A stretch of 64,000 bases of DNA from NCBI GenBank assembly GCA_949318235.1, contig OX439129.1, positions 35,315,027 to 35,379,026 of the forward strand, given 5' to 3'. The stretch comes from Ecdyonurus torrentis. Taxonomy: Eukaryota > Arthropoda > Insecta > Ephemeroptera > Heptageniidae. The notes beneath the pieces were generated by a model. That model had not been told where the DNA came from. It saw only the letters and a list, made by a program, of their open reading frames with translations, and ran no database searches. Positions 47,801-58,022 of the stretch are shown here, piece by piece. The number at the start of each line of letters is the position of its first letter. The first letter of the stretch is position 1. Made by a program: the position numbers and the translations under genes.

Positions 47801-49174
47801 TTGTGTATCAAATATTGTGCTTATACTTATAGTTTTGCCTGAATGTTTCAGTATAAAACGTGAAATGCGCAAGATTGCAAAGCAGGAGTGTGGCATTGAT
47901 TTATTGACTGTTGCCCAAGCGTACGTGTACTTTGAGAAGCTGATTCTACGCAACTTAATTCACAAACCAAATCGCAAGTTATGTGCTGGAGCGTGTCTTC
48001 TGCTCTCTGCTAAGCTGAATGATGTCAAGGGAGATGTGCTACGTCTGCTTATTGAGGTAGGTTTCTTCAATGTTGTAAAAAAGTATACTGGAATGTTGTT
48101 TTAAGCAGAGTGATTTGAGTGATTTGTATTCAGCGCCTGTAAACTAATCGAGAAAATCAATACATAAATTAAATGTTCATAAATAAGCCATCATAGTTGG
48201 GTATAATAAATTTAAATGGAAAGAAGAGAGGAACCAACAAGGGCCTTGCCGTAGTGAAAAAAGTTCTATACAGTAAACTTTCAATTTTATGAAGTCTCAA
48301 GGGACCAAAAAAAGTAGTTGGTACAAAAAAAAAAAAAAAAATGCTAGCACAGATTTAAACCAAAGGCCCACGCAGCCGTCTTCATTTATTTAATATTAAA
48401 TTAATTTAAGAAAATAAGCCGCTTGATTGGCTGAGAGTCGACTCTCAGCCAATCACAGTGGCTTATTTTCTTAAATTAATTTAATATTAAATAAAATAAG
48501 ACGGCTGTGCGGGCTTAACACATTTAACACACATATTGGATAACTTTCAGCACTAAGCTTCAAGTAAAATAATTTAGTGCCTAAAACTATCCACTATGTA
48601 TCAATTATCTCTGTGATAGCAAGATTTTCTCCAAACTGTAGGATTCTCTTCACAATGGTTATAGGCCCTTGCTGGTTTCATCTATAATTTTCTTTTAAAT
48701 TTATTGTAGCTGTGGGGTATTGTATTTAAAGCAGTAATTGTGACATAAGCTTCATTTAGGGTCTAAAACTATTTACTGCATCAGAACCAACAATTCTATA
48801 GGTACGACAGGACACGCTAATATTGATTGTCACCTTTTTGGCATAATTATCTATCTTTTAACATTAAACAAATGACACACAAAATTTTAAAAAGTTGTTC
48901 GTGTTGTATGGTACCTGTAGAAACATTGATCAGAACAGTAGCCAAGCTGTTTTAGTTTTAAGTACTGTTGCTAACAATATCAGTAATAATAATATGAAAT
49001 AATAATTTGTTTTCATTGATCTTGTGCTTACAGAAAACTGAGGGAGTTTTCCGTTTGAATCGTCGTGAGCTGTTGACATGTGAGTTTGCTGTTTTGGTTG
49101 CTCTTGAATTTGGTCTTCATGTACCAACTTGGGAGGTATATCCTCACTATCAACGTCTATTGTATGAGTCCTGA
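35587..49174 (+). CDS. CABLES: CDK5 and ABL1 enzyme substrate (Cables), 10 exons, 582 aa
   Basis: Adaptor linking cyclin-dependent kinases to tyrosine kinases, with a C-terminal cyclin-like fold. Exons: 35587-36032, 36239-36387, 36492-36699, 37247-37370, 37442-37587, 43274-43356, 45809-45948, 46477-46583, 47852-48056, 49034-49174. All ten joins keep phase, giving 1749 nt. The N-terminal [17 protein letters not shown] (residues 12-28) is the family signature. A low-complexity acidic and Ser/Pro-rich region with TP and SP sites follows. The cyclin-box region (about 433-582) holds [60 protein letters not shown], and [15 protein letters not shown] near the end. Exon 6 (83 nt) is recognised only because its frame bridges exons 5 and 7. 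The start is the first ATG with good similarity downstream. Vertebrates have CABLES1 and CABLES2; this looks like the single invertebrate orthologue. Introns 5 to 9 are full of transposon remnants. Confidence 0.95.
36718..37027. mobile_element. TTAA-flanked MITE, copy 2 (CABLES intron 3)
   Basis: A foldback element with long inverted arms, beginning AGGCATATGTAGAACACC and ending in its complement, with TTAA at 36714-36717 and 37028-37031. The centre carries TGACGTCA at 36894-36901. Confidence 0.85.
38672..39063. mobile_element. TTAA-flanked MITE, copy 3 (CABLES intron 5)
   Basis: A long foldback starting AGCCGCTGTCAACTTAC and ending in GTAACATGACAAGGGCT, flanked by TTAA at 38668-38671 and 39064-39067. 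It has two TGACGTCA sites (38803-38810, 38912-38919), one in each arm. Confidence 0.8.
39512..39862. repeat. Short foldback repeat, copy interrupted by a TTAA MITE
   Basis: Same repeat as 6937-7123. The left half ends at 39582 and the right half resumes at 39750 with TTAAGCAATCATTTTTGTGT, after the inserted element. Confidence 0.7.
39583..39749. mobile_element. TTAA-flanked MITE, copy 4, inserted in another repeat
   Basis: A shortened relative of copy 2, beginning AGACGTAGAACACC and ending in its complement, with TTAA at 39579-39582 and 39750-39753. It interrupts a repeat whose uninterrupted paralogue at 6937-7123 has a single TTAA at 6991-6994, which proves the duplication. Confidence 0.85.
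40305..40620. mobile_element. TTAA-flanked MITE, copy 5 (CABLES intron 5)
   Basis: Begins AGGCATAGAAAACATG and ends CATGTTGTCTATGCCT, flanked by TTAA (40301-40304, 40621-40624). It is an inverted match to 12570-12906 and has a central TGACGTCA at 40453-40460. Confidence 0.85.
41780..41854. repeat. (AT)n microsatellite in CABLES intron 5
   Basis: About 37 TA units, followed by poly(A) at 41911-41930. Confidence 0.98.
42726..42932. mobile_element. GATGCCTCC-ended MITE
   Basis: TIRs GATGCCTCCACATCAAAAGC and the complement of GCTTTTGACGCGGAGGCATC bound a 207-bp element. Subterminal AAGTGTAGATAG repeats are also inverted. In CABLES intron 5. Confidence 0.75.
43669..43883. mobile_element. Diverged MITE with AAAGTGTAGA subterminal repeats
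   Basis: Imperfect inverted ends (ATCGATCTACTCGCGTC near the left, TAGAAGATCGAT at the right) enclose inverted copies of CAAATTTCCAAAG. Related to 42726-42932. In CABLES intron 6. Confidence 0.55.
44197..44447. repeat. Near-perfect long hairpin, 251 bp (CABLES intron 6)
   Basis: Both arms read the same in reverse complement with no mismatch for about 96 bases (AAACACATAAAAAAGAGAGG inward to the loop). A 5-nt difference near the outer end is the only visible change. The loop is about 13 nt (CAAACCCAGGCCG). Transcription of CABLES would place a long dsRNA stem in this intron. Confidence 0.95.
45990..46375. mobile_element. AACCAACAAG-family element, long form
   Basis: Left GAAAGAAAAGGACAGAG with CAAGGGCGTTACCATAGTGA pairs with the right-end GCCCTTGC and CCCTTTCTTTTAC. 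The interior has inverted TTGGATAGCTTT and AAAGCTATCCAA. Occupies CABLES intron 7; reading frames across it are not genes. Confidence 0.7.
47021..47065 (-). ncRNA. Hammerhead self-cleaving ribozyme, type I, minimal stem III
   Basis: Read on the minus strand, every core element is present in order. Stem I is GCCUUA pairing with UAAGGC (6 perfect pairs). The core is CUGAUGA, stem II is GUCCU/AGGAC with a 6-nt loop AGGUAA, then GAAA, and the cleavage triplet GUC. The predicted cut is between 47027 and 47026. Stem III is only ACCGGU with no loop. Because ACCGGU is self-complementary, two copies could share a stem III, the dimeric mode described for newt satellite, Penelope-like and retrozyme hammerheads. 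The ribozyme lies about 55 nt downstream of a TATA box and TCAGT initiator on the same strand, so it would sit near the 5' end of a transcript. It is inside CABLES intron 8, antisense to the gene. Confidence 0.92.
47115..47189 (-). promoter_or_regulatory. Candidate RNA polymerase II promoter of the ribozyme element
   Basis: In transcript direction: CCAAT, then TATAAAA about 30 nt later, then two overlapping TCAGT motifs beginning about 32 nt after the TATA box. TCAGT is the arthropod initiator consensus, and the spacing is right for a TATA promoter. It directs transcription into the hammerhead. Confidence 0.5.
47503..47688. mobile_element. AACCAACAAG-family MITE, best-preserved copy
   Basis: Left GGATAGGAGAAACCAACAAG and right CTTATTGGTTTCTCCTATCC are inverted repeats, as are the GAGGTCCGTAGC and GCTACGGACCTC blocks. 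Non-coding, in CABLES intron 8. Defines a family also seen at 6008-6215, 30375-30500, 31255-31640, 44060-44150, 45990-46375 and 48220-48700. Confidence 0.8.
48220..48700. mobile_element. AACCAACAAG-family element with later insertions
   Basis: Left GAGAGGAACCAACAAGGGCC and right GGCCCTTGCTGGTTTCATC are the family ends. A stretch at 48270-48310 (ACAGTAAACTTTCAATTTTA, then AAGGGACC) resembles a pogo/Tigger-type terminus, and a foldback follows at 48366-48518. Confidence 0.65.
48366..48518. repeat. Foldback element with GAGAGTCGACTCTC centre
   Basis: An inverted repeat with arms of about 75 bp around the perfect palindrome at 48429-48450, containing AAGAAAATAAGCC in both arms. It sits inside a larger interspersed element (48220-48700) in CABLES intron 9. 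Confidence 0.85.
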
Positions 49175-50377
49175 CATTTGGCTCAGACTCCAATTCGACC
49201 GAGAACAAGTATTTCTCATACACTATTCCCTCCCCTTACCACTCGCAGCATAGTCTAATGATTTACTTTTGCTTATACTCAAGTGCTTATGGAGATATTA
49301 TTGTATTATTCTCCCACGATATATATTATATTGTACTTATAAATGTTAAGGCTATAGCTGGGGGTTCCTCCCCCCCCTTTTTTTTTTGCACCTCGTTAAG
49401 TGGCCAAAAATGCAATGTTCATTTTACTTAATTGATTTATACATATTGTAACAATTTTGTGTAAAATACATGAAATTTGTACAGTTTTATTGTTTAGAAC
49501 CTAATTGTACTTTTTTTTTATACATGAAGAACTATTTACTTAAGCCACTTGGGTGTATCAGTGTCCTTACATTCCTAAAAACGTCACTCCTTTTTTATAT
49601 TTTTATTATTTTTTCCTTGATAAAAATTTGTAAAATAAAAAATAGTACGTCTAGTCTAATTAAAACTAATAGCAGCATGTTATATGATAATAAAAAATTA
49701 TTTAAAGAGTGATGCTCAATTTTTTTTTATATTGTATATACTTTTAATTTATAACTTAATTGCTCAGATTTTTTAATAATTTTTTTATATACAAGAATAT
49801 CATTTGCATGTCAATTTTTTTTTTAAATTTAGTACTTAATTCATAAATTGTTTTTAAATTTATAAATCTATTTGTTTTTCTATGATTTATTATTTAAAAA
49901 AAAAAATCTTGTTTAAACATGCTGTAAGGACTGCTATTTAATTGAACGTCAACTTTTGAATCCTCTCGTACTAACCTATCTTCCACTCTAATCTATTGTA
50001 AGTCTTTTCCTTCAACTTGCTTAAGTATCTAATGTAAACATTTAGTCTTCTAAAATATAAGACAGACCGTTGATGTGATATAAAAATCATATTTAAATGG
50101 CAAAATGATTTAAATTCTTGAACTTCTATTCGGTATTTGTCTTAATTCAAACTTTTTATGCTTTCTTGTGCAAGCTACACTAATACATCTGTTTATATCT
50201 ATCCTCTTCAGTCCCTGGCTTTTTAAAAAAAATTATTACATTAAATTAAATTAAATTTAATTAAATTAAATTTTAACTACGTTTTTGTGCGGCTCTCAAA
50301 AGGACAAAAATACTTTCTTTTGTCAAAAAAGGTTTTCTTACTTACTTACCCACTCTAGGATGCACCACAGTACAGTA

Positions 50378-50586
50378 CAGTAGATTATCTCCTATACTGT
50401 ACTGAAAATGTCAGATCAAATGCGCGCCATAATTGCGACTGGGTGAAGACTGCAGAACTAGAAGCCGTCATTTGAAGTAACTTTACTCGTATAGTTCTGC
50501 AGTCTTCACCCAGTCGCAATTGTAGCGCGCACATTGATCTGACATTCTCACAGTATAGAAGAGGAGGTAACCTACTGTATAATGTA
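50378..50586. repeat. Foldback element
   Basis: CAATTGCGACTGGGTGAAG-type arms (left about 50378-50465, right 50490-50586) pair around a 25-bp loop, with CTGCAGAACTA and its complement next to the loop. Confidence 0.85.
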
Positions 50587-52021
50587 TTCAATATTGTGAG
50601 AATGCACAAAATAGCTTTTAAAAAACGCGAAAATTCAAGGGCGTTTTCTGGTCCAATTGTTATATTTTTATCTCAATTTCTTCTATTTTTTTCTTCTTTT
50701 ATTTTTTGTTGAATTATCTGATGTCCACTGTATTGTATACTGGGACTGAAGAAGCTATGCCTTTTTTTTTCTAAATCTAATCCTTTCTTTTAATGCAGTG
50801 TAATCTCTCAAAAGTCGTATTATCATTTCTTTATTTTCTTTTAAACTCAACAAAATTGTTGAAACCACAAACTAGAAAATAGAATAGGAAAGTAATTGTC
50901 ATATATTTCAATAAAAGTTTGGTGATATAGAAAACAGCAATAGATACTTATTAAATAAAGATCAAGAGAAATAACATAAGGAAGGTTTCACTCAATTTCC
51001 CTATTTTATGTACTGGACTAAAAGTATTGCTTTATTAACTTCCTATTTTTAAAAAAAAGTAATTATCGCATTCCTTTATTCCATTCTTGCCTCTTACATA
51101 ATGCCTATCATAATGCCTAACTTTCCCATGTTATTTTTCTTCTCTGTCTGAATAATTGTATATCAAAATAAAATGTGTAATTGTCCCAGCATTTTTTTAT
51201 GCGCTAAATATCCCTATTATATACTATGTATACATATTATATTATTTCACACTTATATATTATTGTATTAACATTTAAGACTTTTTTTCTTCTCTCTATA
51301 TCTGCTTATACATAAATACTGACTTTTATTCTGTATATCTCTAAAGAAGTAAACTATAAATATATTCTATAGTATAAATAAAATCCATCACACACTCATG
51401 CAAAATAATAATAATTCATCAAGCAGAATTTAGTTTATATTAATGAAGAATTAAAAACACAATCGTGCCATATTATTTAATTTTAAGAACTTTTTCTGTA
51501 AGTTAAGAACCTAAAATATTGTCAGAAAAAAATTTAAACAGTTTACATTCGCATATGAAGTCATTATTTAAGAATTTGTACAACGAATAGTTTTGAAACA
51601 AAATAAACACCTTTTCATTCAGTTTTATCATGATGTCATATGTCTTGGTGATGTCATTTTTACTTTTTTTTTTTAAATCATATTTTGAAAATATGCTTTT
51701 ATTTTTTAATTAAAAAATAGCAAATCGTTTAAATTGTGAGATGTTGCAAGTACAGCCCATTTTAACTATTAAGTTGAGTATGTTATTGTTATCAGCATAT
51801 TAGTATTCAATCCAGTTCGTCTTTTGGAGTGTAATAGCGTAATAATCAATTATAATTGTATATAACATTTACATCGTCGGTATTTCTTTCTTAAAGAGAA
51901 ATGCTTATTCAAATTGAATAAATAAATAAATCCTTAATTGTATTTCTAAGATAATCATTGTAAATTTCAAGTCCATTAAACCCTTTCTTTTTTTCTTTTT
52001 TAATATTTTTTTTTAACTACA

Positions 52022-52223
52022 TATCCAGGGCTACGCGGCATTTCGGTACTTCTGCAATCTCCGTGGGTGCAATTTTGGTACATGTGCAATCTTTGCAATG
52101 CTAATTAATGGCACATCTGTACAGGCTAAGCGTATAAAGATGTTTCAATAGAAGGGACAATGCAGAAGTGCCAAAATTGCACCAGCGGAGATTGCAGTAG
52201 TGCCAAAATGCCGCTTAGCCCTC
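52022..52223. mobile_element. GAGGGCTA-ended MITE, copy B
   Basis: Same family as 7195-7402. It starts AGGGCTACGCGGCATTTCGG and ends GCCGCTTAGCCCT. The central CGTATAAAGATGTTTC is the reverse complement of copy A's centre, so the two copies are opposite in orientation while the ends look alike. Confidence 0.75.
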
Positions 52224-52859
52224 AATATATATATTTATATTGAACTTTCACCTTATATTCTTAAAATCTTAATTTCCTCTTATTCTTTAATGCTGTTCGT
52301 AAACCCTGTTCTCTCCTCCTGACGATCATCTTTGGATATTCAAATGGAATGCACATTTTTTTTGGTGCAAGAAAAGAGGGTTTGCCATACACCACTCACC
52401 TCATATTCTTATTAAACCTTAAATAAATGTTACTTAATTTTGGTAAGGATATATTATATATATAATTAGTTGGAACACTTAACAATAATATGCAGTAAAA
52501 AAAAAAAAAGTATAGTGCAAATTTTTATACAGGTTTAGAGTTTTATAATATGCAATGCAACTATACTTAAATTATAATTATGTTATTCAATTGTTATTTT
52601 ATGTGTTTATAATAATGTTTAGTTTAGAAGGATTTTTTTTTTATCCAATTCTGCAATATATATAATGGTTTTTATTGTCTTTTGTCCTATACATTTTTTT
52701 TTTTTTTGGCTTTATATTATGATACCTGATTTTATTACACTGTAGTTTTTTTTTTGTTTTTTTTTTATAGAATATATAATTATATATTATTATATTGAGG
52801 TTAAAGATTTTTACACAATTTAAAGTATGTGGCTACAAAAGTGATTTTTTTTTTAAATT

Positions 52860-53033
52860 TAAAGCTCTGGACAAAAGTTTGAGAACGGAGCATAAAGGTA
52901 ACCTCCACATTTCTTGTAATAAAAAAAGATTGGGCTGTTGTAAGGCATCCTAAATAAGTCTTCTTTTAGGATGCCATGGTTGTTGGGTTGTAGCTTATTC
53001 TCAAACTTTTGTCCAAAGCTGTAAGTAACGTAC
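52860..53033. mobile_element. Tc1/mariner-type MITE, copy B
   Basis: The inverted repeat GCTCTGGACAAAAGTTTGAG is found at the left end and its near-complement at the right, with TA at both borders. Copy A has CC where this has AC in the TGG-CAAAA motif. No coding capacity. Confidence 0.75.
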
Positions 53034-56000
53034 TATGCAATCTTAATCTTACCCTAAAATAGATAAATAAATTATTGATATATAAGCATTAAGATATTTT
53101 TTACTTGAGACAAATGCTATATAAAAAAAAATAATAACTTGGTGCCACATACTTAAATTTACATTTTATCATTATATTGTATTACTATTATCTAATACAT
53201 TAACACAATATTTCAAGATATATACTAAAGGTAAAGGAGTTTTATACATTTAATAATATAAACTAGTGCTGTGGTTTTGAGCTTTTGTCCTAGTCTGAAT
53301 GGCCAAAAAAAAAAAAGTTTAAAAATTCTACAACATACAAATTGGGTTTGTAGCACACACACACACACATTCTACATTTTACGCAAGTACCTTAGAAGCA
53401 ATTAACATTTTATGGTATTTTTCAATTTGTATAATAAATAATAGCTATAAAACAGAAATGTGAAGAAGAAAAAAAATCAATCATTAATTATTGAAATATA
53501 TATTATAGTTAAATTTACTATGCCATAATTTATAAAACATTGCAATACTATGTAATGAATATTATACTTATTAAATAAAATAAACAGATACATAAAAATA
53601 TAATTAATGGAAATGCTAGTAATGGAAATGAGTTTAGCACAGTATATAGTGACTGTAAATATAATTTACTTAATTTCTTTTTAAGATACTGATAAGCATT
53701 TAAACTTAAAATTGGTTGTAAAAAAAAAAGAAGAAGAAGAAGAAGAAGATAAAGAAAAAGGTGAAGAAGAAGAAAAAGAAGAGGCGTACTTAAATTACAA
53801 AATATCCTTAATATTTTTCCTTATACCTATACATAAAAACGATGTACCTTTTAATTACCAAAAAAATAATAATAATAATAAAATAAATTATTTTTATGAA
53901 AAATATTTTTAGCAATCTTATATGTTTAGAAAAATTCAAATTTTATACAGTATAGAAAAAAATTGTCCGGGTTCTTTTAAGTTATCTGATTTTTAAAACT
54001 GTGGCATTGTCATAATTAAAGTTATGAAAATCTAATAACATTGTAATTTTTAGTTGTTACATTTTAAAGCCTTTTTTAAAGAAAGAAAAATATATTATGT
54101 TTCTAAATTTGCTGTGTATTTTTTTTTTTTTTTTTTTAATAATTAAAACTTATAAATTTTACATCACTTTTAAACTTTTAGCTCAATTATGTATTTCCAA
54201 AGATTTAGAGATACGCAATTTCTGTTCCATGTAATGGATATGATTGTTGTTTAAGTCGTGCATGGCTAAAAGCCACACAATTGGTAATTTGTAATTTGTT
54301 ATGTTTTATTTACACATTTTTTTTATAAATTTTTATAATGCTTATGTAACTGATGTGCTATGTTTGGCATTTTTTTTTAAAGTTTTTGTTAAAATTGTGT
54401 TTTGTTACTAAATAACTAATTATTTTAAGTCTGCAGCTGTTTTTACGTGTAATATTAATTTATTTGTAGCGACAGCAACTTTATATCTTTTGGGTTTAAA
54501 TAAGAATAATAACCTTGCACAAAACTATATGTTTATTTACATTTTAGTAAACACAGTAGGGGAAAAAAATGTTTTGTTAAAATGCAGTTTTGATTTTCTT
54601 ATAGAACATTTAAGGTGCATGCAAATTTTAAAGTTCTCCTCATAACTTTGTGCAGCTAATCATTCAATAGCATTGTTTTAAATGGGAACAATTACTTTGC
54701 TGCGCTAAGTTTCAGCTTTTTTTTTTTTTTTTTGTTTTGTTTGTGTTTTTTTTATGTAAAAACATCATTAGAGTTATGTTATAATTATTGAGTAAAATAT
54801 TGGAAATGTCCTAAAAACTTTCGTAATTTTGTCAAAATATTATCTTTGTTTCGTTTATTGAATTATCTTTTAAACTATATTATATATAGGTGTGTAAAAA
54901 AATAAATAAAATTGTAAAAGTTAGTAAAAACTGCAAGAAAAGGAATAATAAGTGTATATTTATATCTGGAATAGGCTGAAAAAAAAATATGAAAAGGTGG
55001 TGCTACACTAGATAATATAATATGGTATTTTATGTGGGTTAGAAGAATTTATAGAGGTGGAATTACATTTTTTTGGGGTACCTTATATAATATAATATTA
55101 TACTAAAATGATAAACGGAGTATTGGATTTATATGATGTATATTTATAATATTATAATACAGTGTTATTTAATGTAATAATATAATCAAACAATAATTAT
55201 GTATGTATTACAAAAAAAAAAAAATAAATAAAAAGTGCAAGTATAATATTGCTGGTAATAGATTAGAATTTTGTGTAGCATTTTAGAATCTCATACAACA
55301 GAAAAAAAGAAGAAATTGTTTTCCTGTTATTGATTTATTGTGGTATTAAATTTTTTTCAAAATAAAGTAATCAAACATGAATAATATTGTGTATTTATTT
55401 TATTTGGTGACATAGATTTAAATTTGGATTTATTATTTTATAATTCTGCATGCAATGCATGCCATGCAAAGAATGAATTATGTATGCTGTATTTGTGTCA
55501 TTATAGCATAAATGATAATAAATTAGAACAACAAATAATTATATAGTAACTACATAATATTTATGCTATGTAACATAGTTATTATGCTGTGTGATTGTGT
55601 TATATTTAAAATAATTTGTGCTGAATAGGAGTTAGTATAATTATCACGTGCTTATATTTGTAGGTGTGTGTGTATTAATTTTAGCTAATTTTTAATTTTG
55701 TTTTGAATTATAGTCTTTTTAGTCGATTTTGAAAATATTTTGTAATTATAATTTTTAAATTTGGATTTTATTTGCGCACTTTTTCTTCATTGTAGTATAT
55801 AGGTATAGATTTTGAAAAAGAACATGTTATTTTAATTTTTGTATATTATCTAAGCGTTAAATAATAATCAAAGTAAGACAAGAGATTTACATTTTTTTTT
55901 CTTCATAAAACAGCTTGGAACATGTGAAATCTTCATCATTACAAACTGTGACAGAATTATTTTGTATATTTTATTTTCTGCTAAAAGACTATATTTTGTT

Positions 56001-56551
56001 CCATATTTCCTTTCAATATACGAAGAATTCTATAATATACATTAAGAGATTAAACTTATGAACAGCATAGGTAAATTCTACTTGGTTTTATTGTTGTGTG
56101 TAATTATTATGTAAAGTTAAGCATTTGCTCTGATTTATAAATCAAATTTTAACTTTTACCGCATAGTATAAAAATGCTGAATATGAAAACACCTGAATTC
56201 AATATAAATTTATATATCTGCAATAAATCGATAGAATTGCTATAAATTGACTATCGTATCAATACTTGCAATTTTGGTTTTTAATAAAAACTATTTTTTA
56301 TTTTATTCGTACGTAGTAAAATTTAAGATACATCATTTGAATTTTGCTTATACAAACTAAAACATTAAAGTTTATATATAATATATAAAAGATTTTTCCT
56401 CTCTCTCTATCTTTAAAGGAAAATGTTCGTATTTTCGAACATTGTACTACTGTAATAATTTATTCAACTTCAATTTAGGTCGACGTTTGTGTAGTAGTAT
56501 ATTAAATGAAGTAGATAATATAAAAGCTTTTGCAAAAGACGATGAAGATTC

Positions 56552-56650
56552 TTATAGGGGGCGGAGATTTAATCTGCTTGCCGTGTCCCGACCATTAGCA
56601 ACGTAAAAAAAAAGAGCGAAAAGAGACACACAGAATAAAGAGGGCCGCAT
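56552..56650 (-). CDS. Small ORF resembling a secretory signal peptide, 32 aa, unproven
   Basis: MRPSLFCVSLFALFFYVANG followed by RDTASRLNLRPL and a stop. A short basic start, a hydrophobic core of about 15 residues and small residues near ANG look like a cleavable signal peptide. It sits in a GC-rich island (56565-56830) in very AT-rich DNA. It could be the first exon of a secreted protein or a short precursor, but I find no partner exon. The opposite strand has an ATG at 56732 opening MSGEEIMNIITT, so the coding strand is undecided. Confidence 0.2.
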   Translation of the reverse strand: MRPSLFCVSLFALFFYVANGRDTASRLNLRPL

Positions 56651-57495
56651 ACAGTATCTCTTTTGCACGCGGGGATATACATAGAGCCACGAGTGTGCGG
56701 CGCACGGGGCGATTTCTTCGTCTTTCTCAACATGTCAGGGGAGGAGATCATGAATATCATTACAACGTCTGATCTCAGCAAAAGCTCAATTCTGCACGTG
56801 AATAAGACCAACGTGCCTATATACTATAAGTCTTCAAATTTATCAAATACACATTTCCTCGATTTTTTTTTGATCGCATCTTTATAGAAATTGTATACAG
56901 AACAGATTAATTCTCAGGAAACGTATAATTTAAGGAAGCATTTATAAAATTAATAATAATAGCTTTAGAAATATGAATTTTTCATTTAATCTTCGTCATC
57001 ATTCCATATTTTATTCAAAATTGTAAAGAAAAAAAAAAGCTTTCAATTGTAAAAAAATATAATAACACAGACATACAGACTTACAGACGTGCGTTACATA
57101 ATAATTAAAACTTAAGTATAAGTGTTATATTTTATAAAAAATTTTACTTTAGAACTTTTAAATGCATTGGTAATAAATTGGTATATAATATAATATAACA
57201 AAATAAATATAAGTTACGGCACGATGTTATTCTTTGAGATCTGATATAGCGATAGCGGGGTCTCGCATAAACGTGTCGCAAGTCTAAGACTTTTTGGAAA
57301 AATCGTAAATATATATATTTTTTAAATGATCGCTTGATGATAGATTCAATTATCAATTATAGAGTAAAAATTTTATGTCATATTGCTTTATTTTTATTTA
57401 CTATGCCATTACAGGAAAACTGCAATAGCACAATCTATTTTATTTAAATTTTTACAGTAAATTAAGTAAAATTTACAAAAAAAGTGCAAAATATA

Positions 57496-57632
57496 AAGGT
57501 GCATTTACATATTATTAAATTTGTTGTATAACTTTGCACAGCAAAATAATTTTTCCCATTTAAAACAATACTATTTCACAATTTGCTGCGTAAAGTTGTA
57601 ACAAATTTAAGAATATGTGAATGCACCTTTAA
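57496..57632. repeat. Foldback MITE with AAAGGTGCAT ends
   Basis: AAAGGTGCATTTACATAT and its near-complement AATATGTGAATGCACCTTT bound a 137-bp element. The inner CTTTGCACAGCAAA pairs with TTTGCTGCGTAAAG. A partial relative occurs near 54608-54715 (TTAAGGTGCATGC, CTTTGTGCAG). Confidence 0.8.
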
Positions 57633-57977
57633 AAGTCTCAAATAAACCAACCATAAATATACAGGCCTATAGATAATAAAAATTACCATCTTACCTGATA
57701 TTTAAATTTTGATTAAACATTAATTTAAAGTACAGATTATATACTTCTTACAACAAGCCACATAAACAAACATTGCTTTTTTTTCGCTTGTTTAAGATAA
57801 AAAATGACTTAACTAGTGACGGATTTAAACCAATCCTAAAAGATAAAAAAGTTGTGTAAAAAGACAGAAAAAAAAATCTCTGAAGTAATCTGATGTGCAA
57901 TATATAAATGTAAGTATCTACGAGAATAGTCTGAGTGTGTGATAAAGCTTGGTTGGCTCATTAGGAAACGCTTACGT

Positions 57978-58022
57978 TAGGTGATTCAGATGAAATGAGT
58001 TCGGGCTTTGCAGTGGACATGA
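57978..58022 (-). CDS. Possible first coding exon, unproven
   Basis: On the minus strand ATG at 58022 reads MSTAKPELISSESPN and ends at a good donor, AAC followed by GTAAGCG. The 5' side is GC-rich (GTGGGCGGGGTCC). A possible acceptor lies at 57293 (tcttag), opening TCDTFMRDPAIAISDLKE and a stop in compatible phase, but its pyrimidine tract is poor. I do not recognise the product. Confidence 0.25.

Larger units (their letters stand above)
49175..56400. other. Region downstream of CABLES, very AT-rich
   Basis: Starts with the CABLES 3' UTR; AATAAA signals occur from about 49635 on. Contains a foldback (50378-50586), the GAGGGCTA MITE copy B, the Tc1-type MITE copy B and many homopolymers. A short (GAA)n/(AAG)n tract at 53730-53785 gives a Glu/Lys frame that is not a gene. 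Nothing else is supported. Confidence 0.6.

Noticed and set aside
53712..53912. Glu/Lys-rich frame
   Set aside because: Translation of a short GAA/AAG triplet repeat.
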